Shown here in pieces: positions 53,259 to 61,885 of a stretch of DNA of 64,000 nucleotides. Below the pieces are notes generated by a model. That model saw only the letters and a list, made by a program, of their open reading frames with translations, made no database searches and was not told the DNA's origin. Positions within the stretch are counted from its first letter, which is position 1, and each line of letters starts with the position of its first letter. The translations under genes and the position numbers were made by a program. Source of the DNA: Actinoallomurus sp963799975 (GTDB lineage Bacteria > Actinomycetota > Actinomycetes > Streptosporangiales > Streptosporangiaceae); the NCBI GenBank assembly GCA_963799975.1, contig CAWCZF010000002.1, positions 372,001-436,000 of the forward strand. The letters run 5' to 3'.

Positions 53259-54415
53259 GCCGGTACCTGTTCGTCGTGCCGCCGCTGACCGGCCACATCA
53301 ACCCGACCGCGGCCGTCGGTGCGGAGCTGGCTCGGCGCGGGCACGACGTGGCGTGGGCCGGGCATCCGGGCACCCTCGAACCGCTGCTGCCCGCCGGCGC
53401 GCGGATCCTGCCGGTCATCGACGACGCGCTCGACGTACGGCTGCGTGCCGCGCGCGAGCGCTGGCTGCGGTTGCGCGGCGCGGCGGTGCTGAAGTTCCTG
53501 TGGGAGGAGTTCATCGTGCCGCTCGGCCATGCGATGCTCCCCGGCGTCGAGGCGGCGATCGAGGACTTCCGCCCGTACGTGCTGGTGGCCGACCAGCAGG
53601 CTATCGCCGGGCCGGTCGCGGCACACCGGGCGAACCTCCCCTGGGCGACCTCGGCGAGCACGCCCGCCGAGATGTCGCGGCCGCTGGAGGCCCTGCCGAA
53701 GGTCGCGGCGTGGATCGACGCGCTGCTGGCCGGCTTCGGGGCGGAGTACGGCGTCACCGGCGGTGACCTGCGGTTCTCCGACCGGCTGGTGCTCGCGTAC
53801 ACGACGTCCGCGCTGGTCGGGGACGTGTCGCGGTTCCCGGGGCACTGGGTCTTCACCGGGCCCGCGCTGCTGGGCCGCCCCGACCGCGGCGGGTTCCCGT
53901 GGGAGTGGCTCGCGCCGGACCGGCGCACGGTGCTGGTCTCCCTCGGCACGTTGAACGGGCCGGCCGGAGAGCGGTTCTACCGCGTGGCCGCCGAAGCGCT
54001 CGCCGAGCTGCCCGAGGTGCGGGCGATCGTCGTGGCACCGCCGGGCATGATCACGTCTCCGCCGCCGAACGTGCTGGTCACCGGGCACGTTCCGCAGCTC
54101 GCGCTGCTGCCGCACCTGGCCGCGGTCGTGTCGCACGGCGGGCACAACACGGTGTCGGAGACCCTCGCGCACGGCCTGCCGCTGGTCGTGTGCCCGATAC
54201 GGGACGACCAGCCGATCATCGCGCAACAGGTCGCCGACGCCGGGGCGGGCATCCGGGTGCGGTTCGGCCGGGTACGCGCGGCGGAGCTGCGCGCCGCGAT
54301 CCTCGACGTACTCGGCGTCCCCTCCTACCGGGCGGCCGCCCGGCGCGTTCAGGAATCCTTCGCAGCCGCCGGCGGGGCCGCCGCGGCAGCAGACCATCTG
54401 GAGAAACCGTCGTGA
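53255..54415 (+). CDS. MGT-type glycosyltransferase (GT1)
   Basis: The 386-residue GT-B enzyme has the acceptor-side start YLFVVPPLTGHINPTAAVGA. The C-terminal donor site (VSHGGHNTVSETLAHGLP, then VCPIRDDQPIIAQQV) binds a nucleotide sugar. It is a normal-length macrolide/sterol-type GT1. The ATG at 53255 overlaps the hydrolase stop. The central insertion around LWEEFIVPLGHAML suggests a hydrophobic acceptor, in line with a lipid or polyketide product. Its GTGA junction couples it to the methyltransferase gene. Confidence 0.9.
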   Translation: MSRYLFVVPPLTGHINPTAAVGAELARRGHDVAWAGHPGTLEPLLPAGARILPVIDDALDVRLRAARERWLRLRGAAVLKFLWEEFIVPLGHAMLPGVEAAIEDFRPYVLVADQQAIAGPVAAHRANLPWATSASTPAEMSRPLEALPKVAAWIDALLAGFGAEYGVTGGDLRFSDRLVLAYTTSALVGDVSRFPGHWVFTGPALLGRPDRGGFPWEWLAPDRRTVLVSLGTLNGPAGERFYRVAAEALAELPEVRAIVVAPPGMITSPPPNVLVTGHVPQLALLPHLAAVVSHGGHNTVSETLAHGLPLVVCPIRDDQPIIAQQVADAGAGIRVRFGRVRAAELRAAILDVLGVPSYRAAARRVQESFAAAGGAAAAADHLEKPS

Positions 54416-56235
54416 TCGGAATCGCTCTCGCCGTCCTGCTCATCGCGGGCCTGCTCCTCAACGGGTTGCGGCTGCGCGGCCGCGCGGCGGCACTGCCCTT
54501 ACTGCCCGCGCCGCCCGCCCACGGCCCGACGGCCGGCGGCCTGCGCGCCGTGGTCGCCGAGGGCGCGGCGCTCGGCGACGCACCGGCCGCGGAGGCGTAC
54601 GCGAGCGCGCGGGACCTCGACATCCTCGACCTGGTCCCGCGCGACCTGCACGTGACGGCGGCACGCGACCTCCTGCGCCACCTGTCGCCGCCGAGCGCCA
54701 AGGGACCCGGCAACGGGCTCGGCCCCGGCGCGGCCGTGCTGGTCCGGCCGTCCGTGCTGGAGCGCGCGGAGGTCGCCGTACCCGAGACGATCTCCACGCC
54801 CGACCTGATCGGCCTCGCCCGGCGGCTCAAGCACTACGCGCGCGGCCGGCACGCCCTGGCCGTCGCGCCCGGACTGCGCGCGGGAGCGGACGACCTGGCG
54901 CGACGCCGCTCCCGGCTGCGCGCGGCCGGCGTGATCGTCGCGGTCGACCAGACCCTCGCGCTCGTCCCGTACGCGCTGCTCGTCGTGACGGCGTTCGTCT
55001 CTTGGCCGGCGGCACTGGCGGCGCTGGCGGTGTTCTGTCTCCAGCCGTACCTGATCTTCGCCGGAACCCCCCTGCGGCCGCGCGGCCTGCACCTGGCCGC
55101 CCTCCCCCGCCCCCTGTACGAGCCGTACGTCTGGGTGCGGACCGCGGCCGGGCGGTGGCGGTCGGCGGCCGACGAGAGGAGCGCGGCCGCGCGTGCGGAG
55201 GCGCGGCCGTACTACGACGCCGAACTGGCCCAGGGCGTCGAACGCTTCCTGGAGCCGCGGCGGGAGACCTGCCCGTGGTGCGGCTCGGGCGCGCTCTCGG
55301 TGCTGCTGCGCAGCCCGGACCTGGTGTACCGCAAGCCCGGGACGTTCACACTGGAGCGGTGCGGCGACTGCGGCCACACGTTCCAGAACCCGCGGCTGAC
55401 GCCGGACGGGCTCTCCTTCTACTACCGCGACTTCTACGACGGCATCGGCGCGGCCACCGCGGAGATCATCTTCACGACGTCGTCGCACGACTACCTCGCC
55501 CGCGCCCGCATGCTGCCGTACGCGCCGAAGCGCTGGCTCGACGTGGGCTCGGGACACGCGCACTTCTGCGCGGCGGCACGCGAGGTGTGGCCGGACACCG
55601 TCTTCGACGGCCTGGACCAGGGCGCGGAGATCGAGGAGGCGGCCCGGCGCGGGTGGATCGCGCACGCGCACCGCGGGATGTTCCCCGACCTGGCCGGCGC
55701 GTTGCAGGGCGACTACGACGTGGTGAGCATGCACCACTACCTGGAGCACACCCGCGACCCGTACCTGGAGCTGGACTCGGCGGCCAAGATCCTCCCGCCG
55801 GGCGGGCACCTGCTGATCGAGCTGCCCGACCCGGAGTGGCGGCTGGGCGCGATGTTCGGCCGCTACTGGATGCCGTGGTTCCAGCCGCAGCACCAGCACA
55901 TGATGCCGATCGCCAACCTCAAGCGCGCGCTGGCCGAACGCGGCCTGACGCCGGTCGCCGAGGAGCGCGCCGAGGCGCACCAGCACAACGACTTCGTCAC
56001 CGCGACGTACCTGTGGTTCGCCGGGCTCGGGCCGGACCTGACGCTGCCCTGGTCGGCCCGGCGGCGCACGCCCGCCCTGCGGGTGTGGCGCGGCGTGGTT
56101 TGGGCGGTCGGAGCGCCGTGCCTGGTCGCGGCGTACCTGCTGGACCGTACGGCCGGCGGTGTCGTGGCGCGGCGTACCGGGACCGGCAACGCGTACCGGG
56201 TGCTGGCGCGCAAGGCCGGTGTCGCCGATGCCTGA
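54412..56235 (+). CDS. membrane-anchored SAM-dependent methyltransferase with zinc ribbon
   Basis: The 607-residue protein has a hydrophobic N-terminal anchor (IGIALAVLLIAGLLLNGLRL). A region follows that resembles the membrane end of a GT2 glycosyltransferase, with a second hydrophobic pair (LVPYALLVVTAFVSWPAALA). Then comes a zinc ribbon (ETCPWCGSG and RCGDCGHTF). A class I methyltransferase domain (KRWLDVGSGHAHFCAAA, then MHHYLEHTRDPYLEL and LPDPEWRLG) is next, and another hydrophobic segment lies near the end. It likely methylates a membrane-bound, perhaps glycosylated, lipid. The GTG at 54412 overlaps the GT stop. A rare TTA codon at 54499 is a possible bldA control point. Confidence 0.8.
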   Translation: MIGIALAVLLIAGLLLNGLRLRGRAAALPLLPAPPAHGPTAGGLRAVVAEGAALGDAPAAEAYASARDLDILDLVPRDLHVTAARDLLRHLSPPSAKGPGNGLGPGAAVLVRPSVLERAEVAVPETISTPDLIGLARRLKHYARGRHALAVAPGLRAGADDLARRRSRLRAAGVIVAVDQTLALVPYALLVVTAFVSWPAALAALAVFCLQPYLIFAGTPLRPRGLHLAALPRPLYEPYVWVRTAAGRWRSAADERSAAARAEARPYYDAELAQGVERFLEPRRETCPWCGSGALSVLLRSPDLVYRKPGTFTLERCGDCGHTFQNPRLTPDGLSFYYRDFYDGIGAATAEIIFTTSSHDYLARARMLPYAPKRWLDVGSGHAHFCAAAREVWPDTVFDGLDQGAEIEEAARRGWIAHAHRGMFPDLAGALQGDYDVVSMHHYLEHTRDPYLELDSAAKILPPGGHLLIELPDPEWRLGAMFGRYWMPWFQPQHQHMMPIANLKRALAERGLTPVAEERAEAHQHNDFVTATYLWFAGLGPDLTLPWSARRRTPALRVWRGVVWAVGAPCLVAAYLLDRTAGGVVARRTGTGNAYRVLARKAGVADA

Positions 56236-57265
56236 CGCGGCGACGCCGGGTGCCGACCTCGCGGGCCGGCTGGACCTCGCGCCGGAGGTACGCCTGGTCC
56301 CGGCCGCCTTCCACGAGAGGTACGGCTACGACGCGGCGGGAGTCTGGCGCGCCCCCGGCTCGGTGACCCTGCTGTCGGACGGCGACGCGAGCCTGACGAT
56401 CGCGACCCGCTGGGGCACGATCGTGGCGGCGCACGCGCGCGGGGACGACGAGGTCGAGTTCGGGCTGATGAACCGGCCGGCGGAGCGGCTGCGGACGCCG
56501 CTGGCCGCGATCGGCCCGTCCGGCGACTGGGCCGCGGCCGGGCTGAGCGCCGTGTGGGCGCTGCGGTCGGCCGGGTACGCGCTCGGCGGCGTCACGATGC
56601 TGGCCGGGGTCGACCTGCCGGACGGCGTCGGCCTCGGCGCGTCCACCGCGACGGCGTGCGCGGTGGCGGTGGCGCTGCGCGACATGTACGCGCCGGAGTT
56701 GCCGACGACGACGCTGGCCGACCTGGTGAGCCGGGGCCTGCGGGCGTTCGGCGTGACGGGCGAACGCGAGGCGGGCCGCTGCCGTGCGGCGCTGCTCGGG
56801 CGGACCGGGGCGGCACTCCTGGACGACGGCTCGGCAGCCGGCGTCACCGTACCGTTCCCGGTGGAGGCCGCCGGGCTGCGCCTCGCCGTGGTCGACACCC
56901 GGATCCGCACGTCCCCGGCCGCACCGGTCGCCGAGCGGAGCCCGCTCACGGACGCGACGCTGACCGCGCTCGCGGAGGCGACACCGGCCGCGCTCGGAGA
57001 GGCGCTCAGCGCCGCCCACGCCGAGCTGCGTGCCGCCGGGTTGCCGGACCGCGCGCAGGAGACGGTCGTACGCGCGGCCATGGACGCAGGCGCCCTCGGC
57101 GCGCGCATGATCTGGGACGGCCCGGGCCGCCCGGCGCTGCTCCTGCTACACGCGGAGGACCTCGCCGCGGTCCGTACGGCGGTCACCGGCACGTGCGTGA
57201 CGCGCGGGCTATGCGCCCCCCGGTTCCTCACCGTCACGCCGGTCGCGGCCGCCGTGCGGAAGTGA
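56228..57265 (+). CDS. galactokinase-like GHMP-fold protein, catalytic motifs degenerate
   Basis: The 345-residue protein follows galactokinase from FHERYGYDAAGVWRAPGSVT on and keeps the GHMP glycine loop as PDGVGLGASTATACAVAVAL. The sugar/ATP motif after WRAPG is replaced by LLSDGDAS, where galactokinases have IGEHTDY. The catalytic Asp-Gln region reads GEREAGRCRAALLG, and motif 3 is GARMIWDGPG instead of a GARMTGGGFGG-type loop. So it probably does not phosphorylate galactose. It may bind a sugar or act as a regulator. The ATG at 56228 overlaps the methyltransferase stop, so it belongs to the PKS operon. Its last 57 bases run under the convergent MFS gene. Confidence 0.75.
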   Translation: MPDAATPGADLAGRLDLAPEVRLVPAAFHERYGYDAAGVWRAPGSVTLLSDGDASLTIATRWGTIVAAHARGDDEVEFGLMNRPAERLRTPLAAIGPSGDWAAAGLSAVWALRSAGYALGGVTMLAGVDLPDGVGLGASTATACAVAVALRDMYAPELPTTTLADLVSRGLRAFGVTGEREAGRCRAALLGRTGAALLDDGSAAGVTVPFPVEAAGLRLAVVDTRIRTSPAAPVAERSPLTDATLTALAEATPAALGEALSAAHAELRAAGLPDRAQETVVRAAMDAGALGARMIWDGPGRPALLLLHAEDLAAVRTAVTGTCVTRGLCAPRFLTVTPVAAAVRK

Positions 57266-58477
57266 CGCGGTCTCGCGCGACGCGCGCCTGCCCGTGGTGG
57301 CCAACGGCGAGTAGCGCGGCACCCAGCGGAGCAGCGCGGCCGCGGCCATGAGGCCGACCGCGCCCATGGTCGCGATGCCGGCGGCGAGGCTGCCCAGGCC
57401 CGCCGCGGCGGAGACGACGAGCGGCCCGGCGGCGGTGCCGGAATCCGAGCACAGCCGCCACACGCCCAGGAACTGCGAGCGGGTCGCGGGCGGCGCCACG
57501 TCCGCGCCGAGGGTCATCAGGACTCCGCTGCCGATGCCGTTGCCGAACCCCATGAGCATGGCCACCACGGTCAGGGAGACCAGCCCCTGGGTGAGGGGCA
57601 GCGCGGCCTGGGTCAGCCCGAGGACGAGCATCGACGGGACCGCGATCCACAGCCGCCCCGCCCGATCCATGACCTTCCCCGACGGGTAGAAGGTGAGCGT
57701 GTCGACCAGTCCGGCGAGCCCGAACACGATGCTGGTGGTGGACGGGCTCTGGCCGAGGTGTTCGGCCCACAGCGGCAGCACGGTCTGGCGGGTGGCGCGT
57801 ACGGACGCCACGAGCAGGACGGCGATGCCGAGCGTACGAAAGACCTGGTGGTGCCGGGCCACGACCGAGCGCACCGACACCGGATCGCGTCCGTGCCCTC
57901 GTGCGGTCGCCGGGTCGGCCACGTCGGGCACGAGCAGGACGACCAGCCCGGCCGCGACCGCGCACGCCAGGGCGAACCAGTAGACGTCGCGTACGTGACG
58001 GTCGTGCACCACTACCGCGCCGACGAACGGCCCGGCGAACGCGCCGACCCGCGACATCCCGCCGAGCGTGGACAGGGCGCGTGCGCGCAGCCCTTCGGGG
58101 ATGACCTCGGTGAGGTAGGACTGCCGGGCCAGGATGAACACCGCGTTGACCGCTCCGGTCGCGGCGACGCAGAGCGCGAGCTCCCACAGGGTGTCGGCCA
58201 GCGCGCAGCCGAGGAGGGTGAGGACCGCGATGCCGCCCGCGACGAGCATCGCCCGCCGGTCCCCGATCCGCGCCGCAAGCGCCCCTGCGGGCACGTCGCC
58301 CAGGATCTGCCCCACGCCCAGCAGGGCCAGCAGCAGACCGGCCATCCCGACCGAGGCGCCGAGCTCACGCCCGCTCAACGCGATCATCGGCGCGAGCGCG
58401 CCCATGCCGGTCTCGAAGATCAACGTGGGCAGGAACACGGCCGGCGCGACCCTGGCGAGGGAGACCGGTCGCGTCAC
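57209..58477 (-). CDS. MFS transporter
   Basis: The 422-residue protein has about 12 transmembrane helices. The motif-A-like loop after helix 2 is GALAARIGDRRAMLVAGG, and FIFETGMGALAPMIALSG-type residues line helix 1. The GTG at 58477 was chosen; the Shine-Dalgarno site is weak. Its 3' end overlaps the convergent galactokinase-like gene by 57 bp, so only one of the two may be efficiently expressed at a time. It could export the product of the PKS operon, but its different strand makes this uncertain. Confidence 0.85.
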   Translation of the reverse strand: MTRPVSLARVAPAVFLPTLIFETGMGALAPMIALSGRELGASVGMAGLLLALLGVGQILGDVPAGALAARIGDRRAMLVAGGIAVLTLLGCALADTLWELALCVAATGAVNAVFILARQSYLTEVIPEGLRARALSTLGGMSRVGAFAGPFVGAVVVHDRHVRDVYWFALACAVAAGLVVLLVPDVADPATARGHGRDPVSVRSVVARHHQVFRTLGIAVLLVASVRATRQTVLPLWAEHLGQSPSTTSIVFGLAGLVDTLTFYPSGKVMDRAGRLWIAVPSMLVLGLTQAALPLTQGLVSLTVVAMLMGFGNGIGSGVLMTLGADVAPPATRSQFLGVWRLCSDSGTAAGPLVVSAAAGLGSLAAGIATMGAVGLMAAAALLRWVPRYSPLATTGRRASRETASLPHGGRDRRDGEEPGGA

Positions 58478-58533
58478 CTGTCAGGGCCTCACTTCGCGGC
58501 GTCTCCTCGGGTCCGGTCGAGGCCCATCGTATT

Positions 58534-59640
58534 TCAGCCGGACGCGGTGGCCGCGTTGCGCCGCAGGAAGTCGACGATCCGCGGGAAGACGTCGCGGTGC
58601 GCGTTCACGCCGATGAAGGGGTCGATGTGGCCGTAGCCGCGGAGGATCTCCAGCTCGTGCCGGCCGGGGACGATGCGGTCGAGGGTCTCGTGACAGATGA
58701 CGTTGGCGCGGGGGAAGACGTGGTTCTGGTCTCCGGCCAGGAACAGGATCCGCGTCTGGACGTCCGCCGCCCGCGCCAGGAAGTCCTCCGGGAGTGCGGC
58801 GTGGCGCGGGTCCGACGGGTCGTACCGCACCACGTGCCCGGCCGCCGTCATCTTGCGCACGTGGCGGAAGTAGTGCACGCCGATCGGGCCGAGCAGGTCG
58901 GCGATGCGCTCGTGGGTCGCCGGGTCGAGGTTGTCGTGGACGAACATCGCCGGGTGCCCGGTGCCCCACATGAAGCTCTCCATGTGGCAGGCACGCTCCC
59001 GGCACTCCCGGTGGAACAGCGACACCGCGCGCGACAGCATCCAGCCGCGCGTGAGGGGCGGCGCGTGGCCGAACCCCGGGTCGAGGAACGCGAGGCCGAG
59101 CGCGTACTCCGACATCGCCGGTCCGAGGGCGAGCTTCACCCGTGACCAGGCCGGCACCCGTGGCGTGAGGGAGACGCTGTTGCTGATCAGGCTGGTGACG
59201 CCGTCGAGCACGCCGCCGAACAGGCTCATCGAGAACGTCACCGAGCCGAGACAGTGCGCGATGACATGGACGCGGCGGCCGCCGACGTGCCGGCGCAGCT
59301 CGCGTAACGCCGCGGGATGGTCCCAGTCGGCGACGTCGTCGAGCGTGAAGCGATGGGTCTCGGCGTCGTAGGGGAACCGGCAGCTCATGCGGAAGTCCGA
59401 CGTCCAGACGTCGGTGAACCCGGCGTCGAGCAGGAAGCTCACCAGATTGCGGTGCTCGGGCATGACGAACATGTCGCAGGACGAGGTCAGGCCGTGCAGG
59501 AGCAACACGACGTCCTCGCAGTCGGCGCGCCGGAACCTGCGCAGCTCCAGCCCGAGGTCGTCCTCGGTGGTGTAGGGATGCACGGACACCTCGGCCTCCG
59601 TGACGCCATCAAGGGTGTACCGCGCGAGCCGAGTCCGCAT
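58534..59640 (-). CDS. alpha/beta hydrolase (lipase-like, cholesterol-oxidase-associated type)
   Basis: The 368-residue protein has a mixed N-terminal extension, then VVLLLHGLTSSCDMFVMPEH and FTDVWTSDFRMSCRFPY. The nucleophile is in HVIAHCLGSVTFSMS near residue 140 (the elbow reads HCLGS, so Cys replaces the usual Ser). The late histidine is in GYGHIDPFIG. This resembles the hydrolase partner of GMC/cholesterol oxidases. The ATG at 59640 follows an A/G-rich leader. It is divergent from the ArsR-like regulator, which probably controls it through the repeated sites at 59753-59787. The substrate is likely a lipid or steroid ester. Confidence 0.78.
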   Translation of the reverse strand: MRTRLARYTLDGVTEAEVSVHPYTTEDDLGLELRRFRRADCEDVVLLLHGLTSSCDMFVMPEHRNLVSFLLDAGFTDVWTSDFRMSCRFPYDAETHRFTLDDVADWDHPAALRELRRHVGGRRVHVIAHCLGSVTFSMSLFGGVLDGVTSLISNSVSLTPRVPAWSRVKLALGPAMSEYALGLAFLDPGFGHAPPLTRGWMLSRAVSLFHRECRERACHMESFMWGTGHPAMFVHDNLDPATHERIADLLGPIGVHYFRHVRKMTAAGHVVRYDPSDPRHAALPEDFLARAADVQTRILFLAGDQNHVFPRANVICHETLDRIVPGRHELEILRGYGHIDPFIGVNAHRDVFPRIVDFLRRNAATASG

Positions 59641-59752
59641 GCCGGCCGTCCTTCTTCCGGGGACACCAGCATCTCCGCGGGCCCGGAGAACGGGCCATCG
59701 TGGTAATCCCTGACCTTCGCGCCGGCTCCTGTCCACTGATTGCCAACATCTC

Positions 59753-59787
59753 TTTGCGAAGAACTCTTTGCAAAGAAGTCTTCGCGG
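59753..59787. promoter_or_regulatory. repeated operator sites before ArsR-like regulator
   Basis: TTTGCGAAGAA (59753-59763) and TTTGCAAAGAA (59767-59777) are direct repeats 14 bp apart. The two together form an imperfect palindrome, and a further TCTTCGC follows. They lie between the divergent hydrolase (59640) and regulator (59804), in contrast with the G/C-rich surroundings. They are probable binding sites for the regulator encoded at 59804. Confidence 0.6.
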
Positions 59788-59803
59788 TCTACCGTCGAGC
59801 GGT

Positions 59804-60409
59804 ATGACCGACTCGCGCGAATCTGAGGGCACACCACGGGACCTGGTCGTCCTGGACGCCAAGGGGCTGCGTGCGCTCGCGCATCCCGTACGCGTGCGGC
59901 TGATCGGCCTGCTGCGCAGGCACGGGCCGTCCACGGCGACCCGGCTCGCCGAGCGCCTGAACGTGAACTCCGGCACGGCGAGCTACCACCTGCGGCAACT
60001 CGCGGCCGCCGGGTTCGTGGAGGAGGATGCCGCACGCGGGAACGCGCGGGAGCGCTGGTGGCGCTCGGTGCACCGTGGCACGCGGCTCGACGATCCGGAC
60101 CTGATCGAGCGCGAGCCGGAGGCCGCGCTCGCCTTCCTGCAGTCCGTCGCGGCCGCGCACACCCTCCAGATCCAGCGAGCGCTCGGCGAGTTGCAGACCA
60201 TGCCGCGCGCGTGGCGGAACGCCTTCGAGGGCAGCAACTGGTCGCTGCGGATCACCCCTGGGGAGGCCGCGACGCTGAGCGAGGAACTCGCCGCGCTCCT
60301 CGCCCGCTACCGGCGGGACACCCCAGAGGAGGCGGCCGCCGCACCGGACGACGCCGAGCGGGTCACGCTGATCGGCTACCTGTTGCCCGAGCTGGACGTG
60401 CCCGAATGA
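59804..60409 (+). CDS. ArsR-family winged helix-turn-helix transcriptional regulator
   Basis: The 201-residue protein has a wHTH near residues 20-85: GLRALAHPVRVRLIGLLRRH, then TRLAERLNVNSGTASYHLRQ and EDAARGNARERWWRS (wing). No metal-binding Cys pair is visible, so this is the helix_turn_helix_20 type rather than a metal sensor. The C-terminal half is helical and may dimerise or bind a ligand. It overlaps the MFS gene by 4 bp (ATGA), so it probably represses its own MFS partner and the divergent hydrolase. Confidence 0.88.
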   Translation: MTDSRESEGTPRDLVVLDAKGLRALAHPVRVRLIGLLRRHGPSTATRLAERLNVNSGTASYHLRQLAAAGFVEEDAARGNARERWWRSVHRGTRLDDPDLIEREPEAALAFLQSVAAAHTLQIQRALGELQTMPRAWRNAFEGSNWSLRITPGEAATLSEELAALLARYRRDTPEEAAAAPDDAERVTLIGYLLPELDVPE

Positions 60410-61661
60410 GCCGCGCGCCGACGCGTACGTGGCGACCGCTCGGCGGCGTGCTCGCGGCGATCACCGTCTCCTGGGCCGGCACGCGGATCTCGGCCATCGC
60501 ACTGCCCTGGTTCGTGCTCGTGACGACCGGGAGCCCGGGCCGTACCGGGCTGGTCGCGTTCTGCGAGATGGCCCCGTACGTCGCGGTCAAGGCGTTGACC
60601 GGGCCGCTCGTCGACCGGGCCGGGCCGCGCCGAGTCTCCTGGACCACCGACCTGGTCAGCGCGACCACCGCCGGCGCCATCGTCGCCCTCCACGCGGCCG
60701 GGCTGCTCACCTTCCCGCTGCTGCTCGCCCTGGTCGCCCTGATCGGCTCCGCGCGCGGGCCGGGCGACCTCGCCAAGGTGGTCATGGTCCCGGAGGCGGC
60801 CGACCTGGCGCGCGTACGCCTCGAACGGGCGACCGGCCTCGCCGGGGTGGCCGAACGCCTCTCCTCCACCGTCGCCCCGGCCGCCGGCGGCGCCCTGATC
60901 GCCGCGTTAGGCCCGATGAGCGGCCTGGCCGCCGACGCCGGATGCTTCGCCCTCGGCTCGGTGATCATCGCGTTCGCGCTGCCGCGGGGCGCGGGGCGCG
61001 CCGCCGGGGTCGCGGACGAGGAGTCCGGCTACTGGCGGAGGTTCGGCGCGGGCACGGCGTTCCTGCGCACCGAGCCGCTGCTCCTCACCATCTTCGTGAT
61101 GGTCGGCGTCACCAACTTCCTGGACGCGTCCCTCAGCACGGTCCTGCTGCCCGTCTGGGCGCGCGCGTACGGCGGCGGTCCCGCCGTGATCGGCCTGGCG
61201 GCCAGCGCCGTGGGCGTCGCGTCGGTCGCAGGGAGCCTGGTCGCCACGGCGGTCGCGCACCGGCTGCCGCGCCGGGCGGTGTTCTTCGCCGGGTTCCTGC
61301 TCGCGGGCGCACCGCGGTTCGTCATCCTCGCGATCCACCCGCCGCTGTGGTTGATCCTCACGGTCTTCGCGGTCAGCGGATTCGGCGCGGGCTTCGTCAA
61401 CCCGATCCTGAGCGCGATCATCTTCGAGCGGATCCCGCGCCGGTTGCTGGGCCGGGTCAACGCGCTGGGCGACTCGCTGGCCTGGGGAGGCATCCCGCTC
61501 GGCGGCCTGGTCGCCGGGGCCGCGGTCGCCGTCGTCGGCATCGTGCCGACCCTGCTCGCCGCCGGCACCGCGTACTTCCTCACGACCAGCCTCACCGGCC
61601 TCCGCCGGAATGGCGCCACATGCGGCCACGGGCCGCCTCGAAGCTCTCCGAGGCCGCTTAG
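60406..61661 (+). CDS. MFS transporter, probable frameshift near C terminus
   Basis: The first 400 residues show about 12 transmembrane helices, with GPLVDRAGPRRVSW as the loop 2-3 signature. The frame that starts at 60406 then leaves membrane-like sequence at TSLTGLRR and would run into an Arg/Pro-rich tail to 61914. One base changed near 61605 gives PEWRHMRPRAASKLSEAA and a stop at 61661, a typical end for this family. I annotate the corrected end. A rare TTA codon is at 60907. It is coupled to the ArsR-like regulator, so a drug or metabolite efflux role under that regulator is likely. Confidence 0.8.
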
Positions 61662-61885
61662 GTCACCCGGCCCCGGCCGCGGTCCCGGTCGCCTCGCCGC
61701 CGCCTCCCGCAAGTCGTTCCTGGCCGGGCCGTCGCGGCCGCCAGGGTGGTCACCGAGGCGGACGCGAGGTAGCGTCTCCCCGCCATGCGCAGGACCCGGC
61801 ACGGCCGCTCGAGGATCATGCGGTGTTCGGCGGCACGGGCGAGTATCCAAGCGCACGGACTTGTCGCCGACGCTGATGAGGAATC

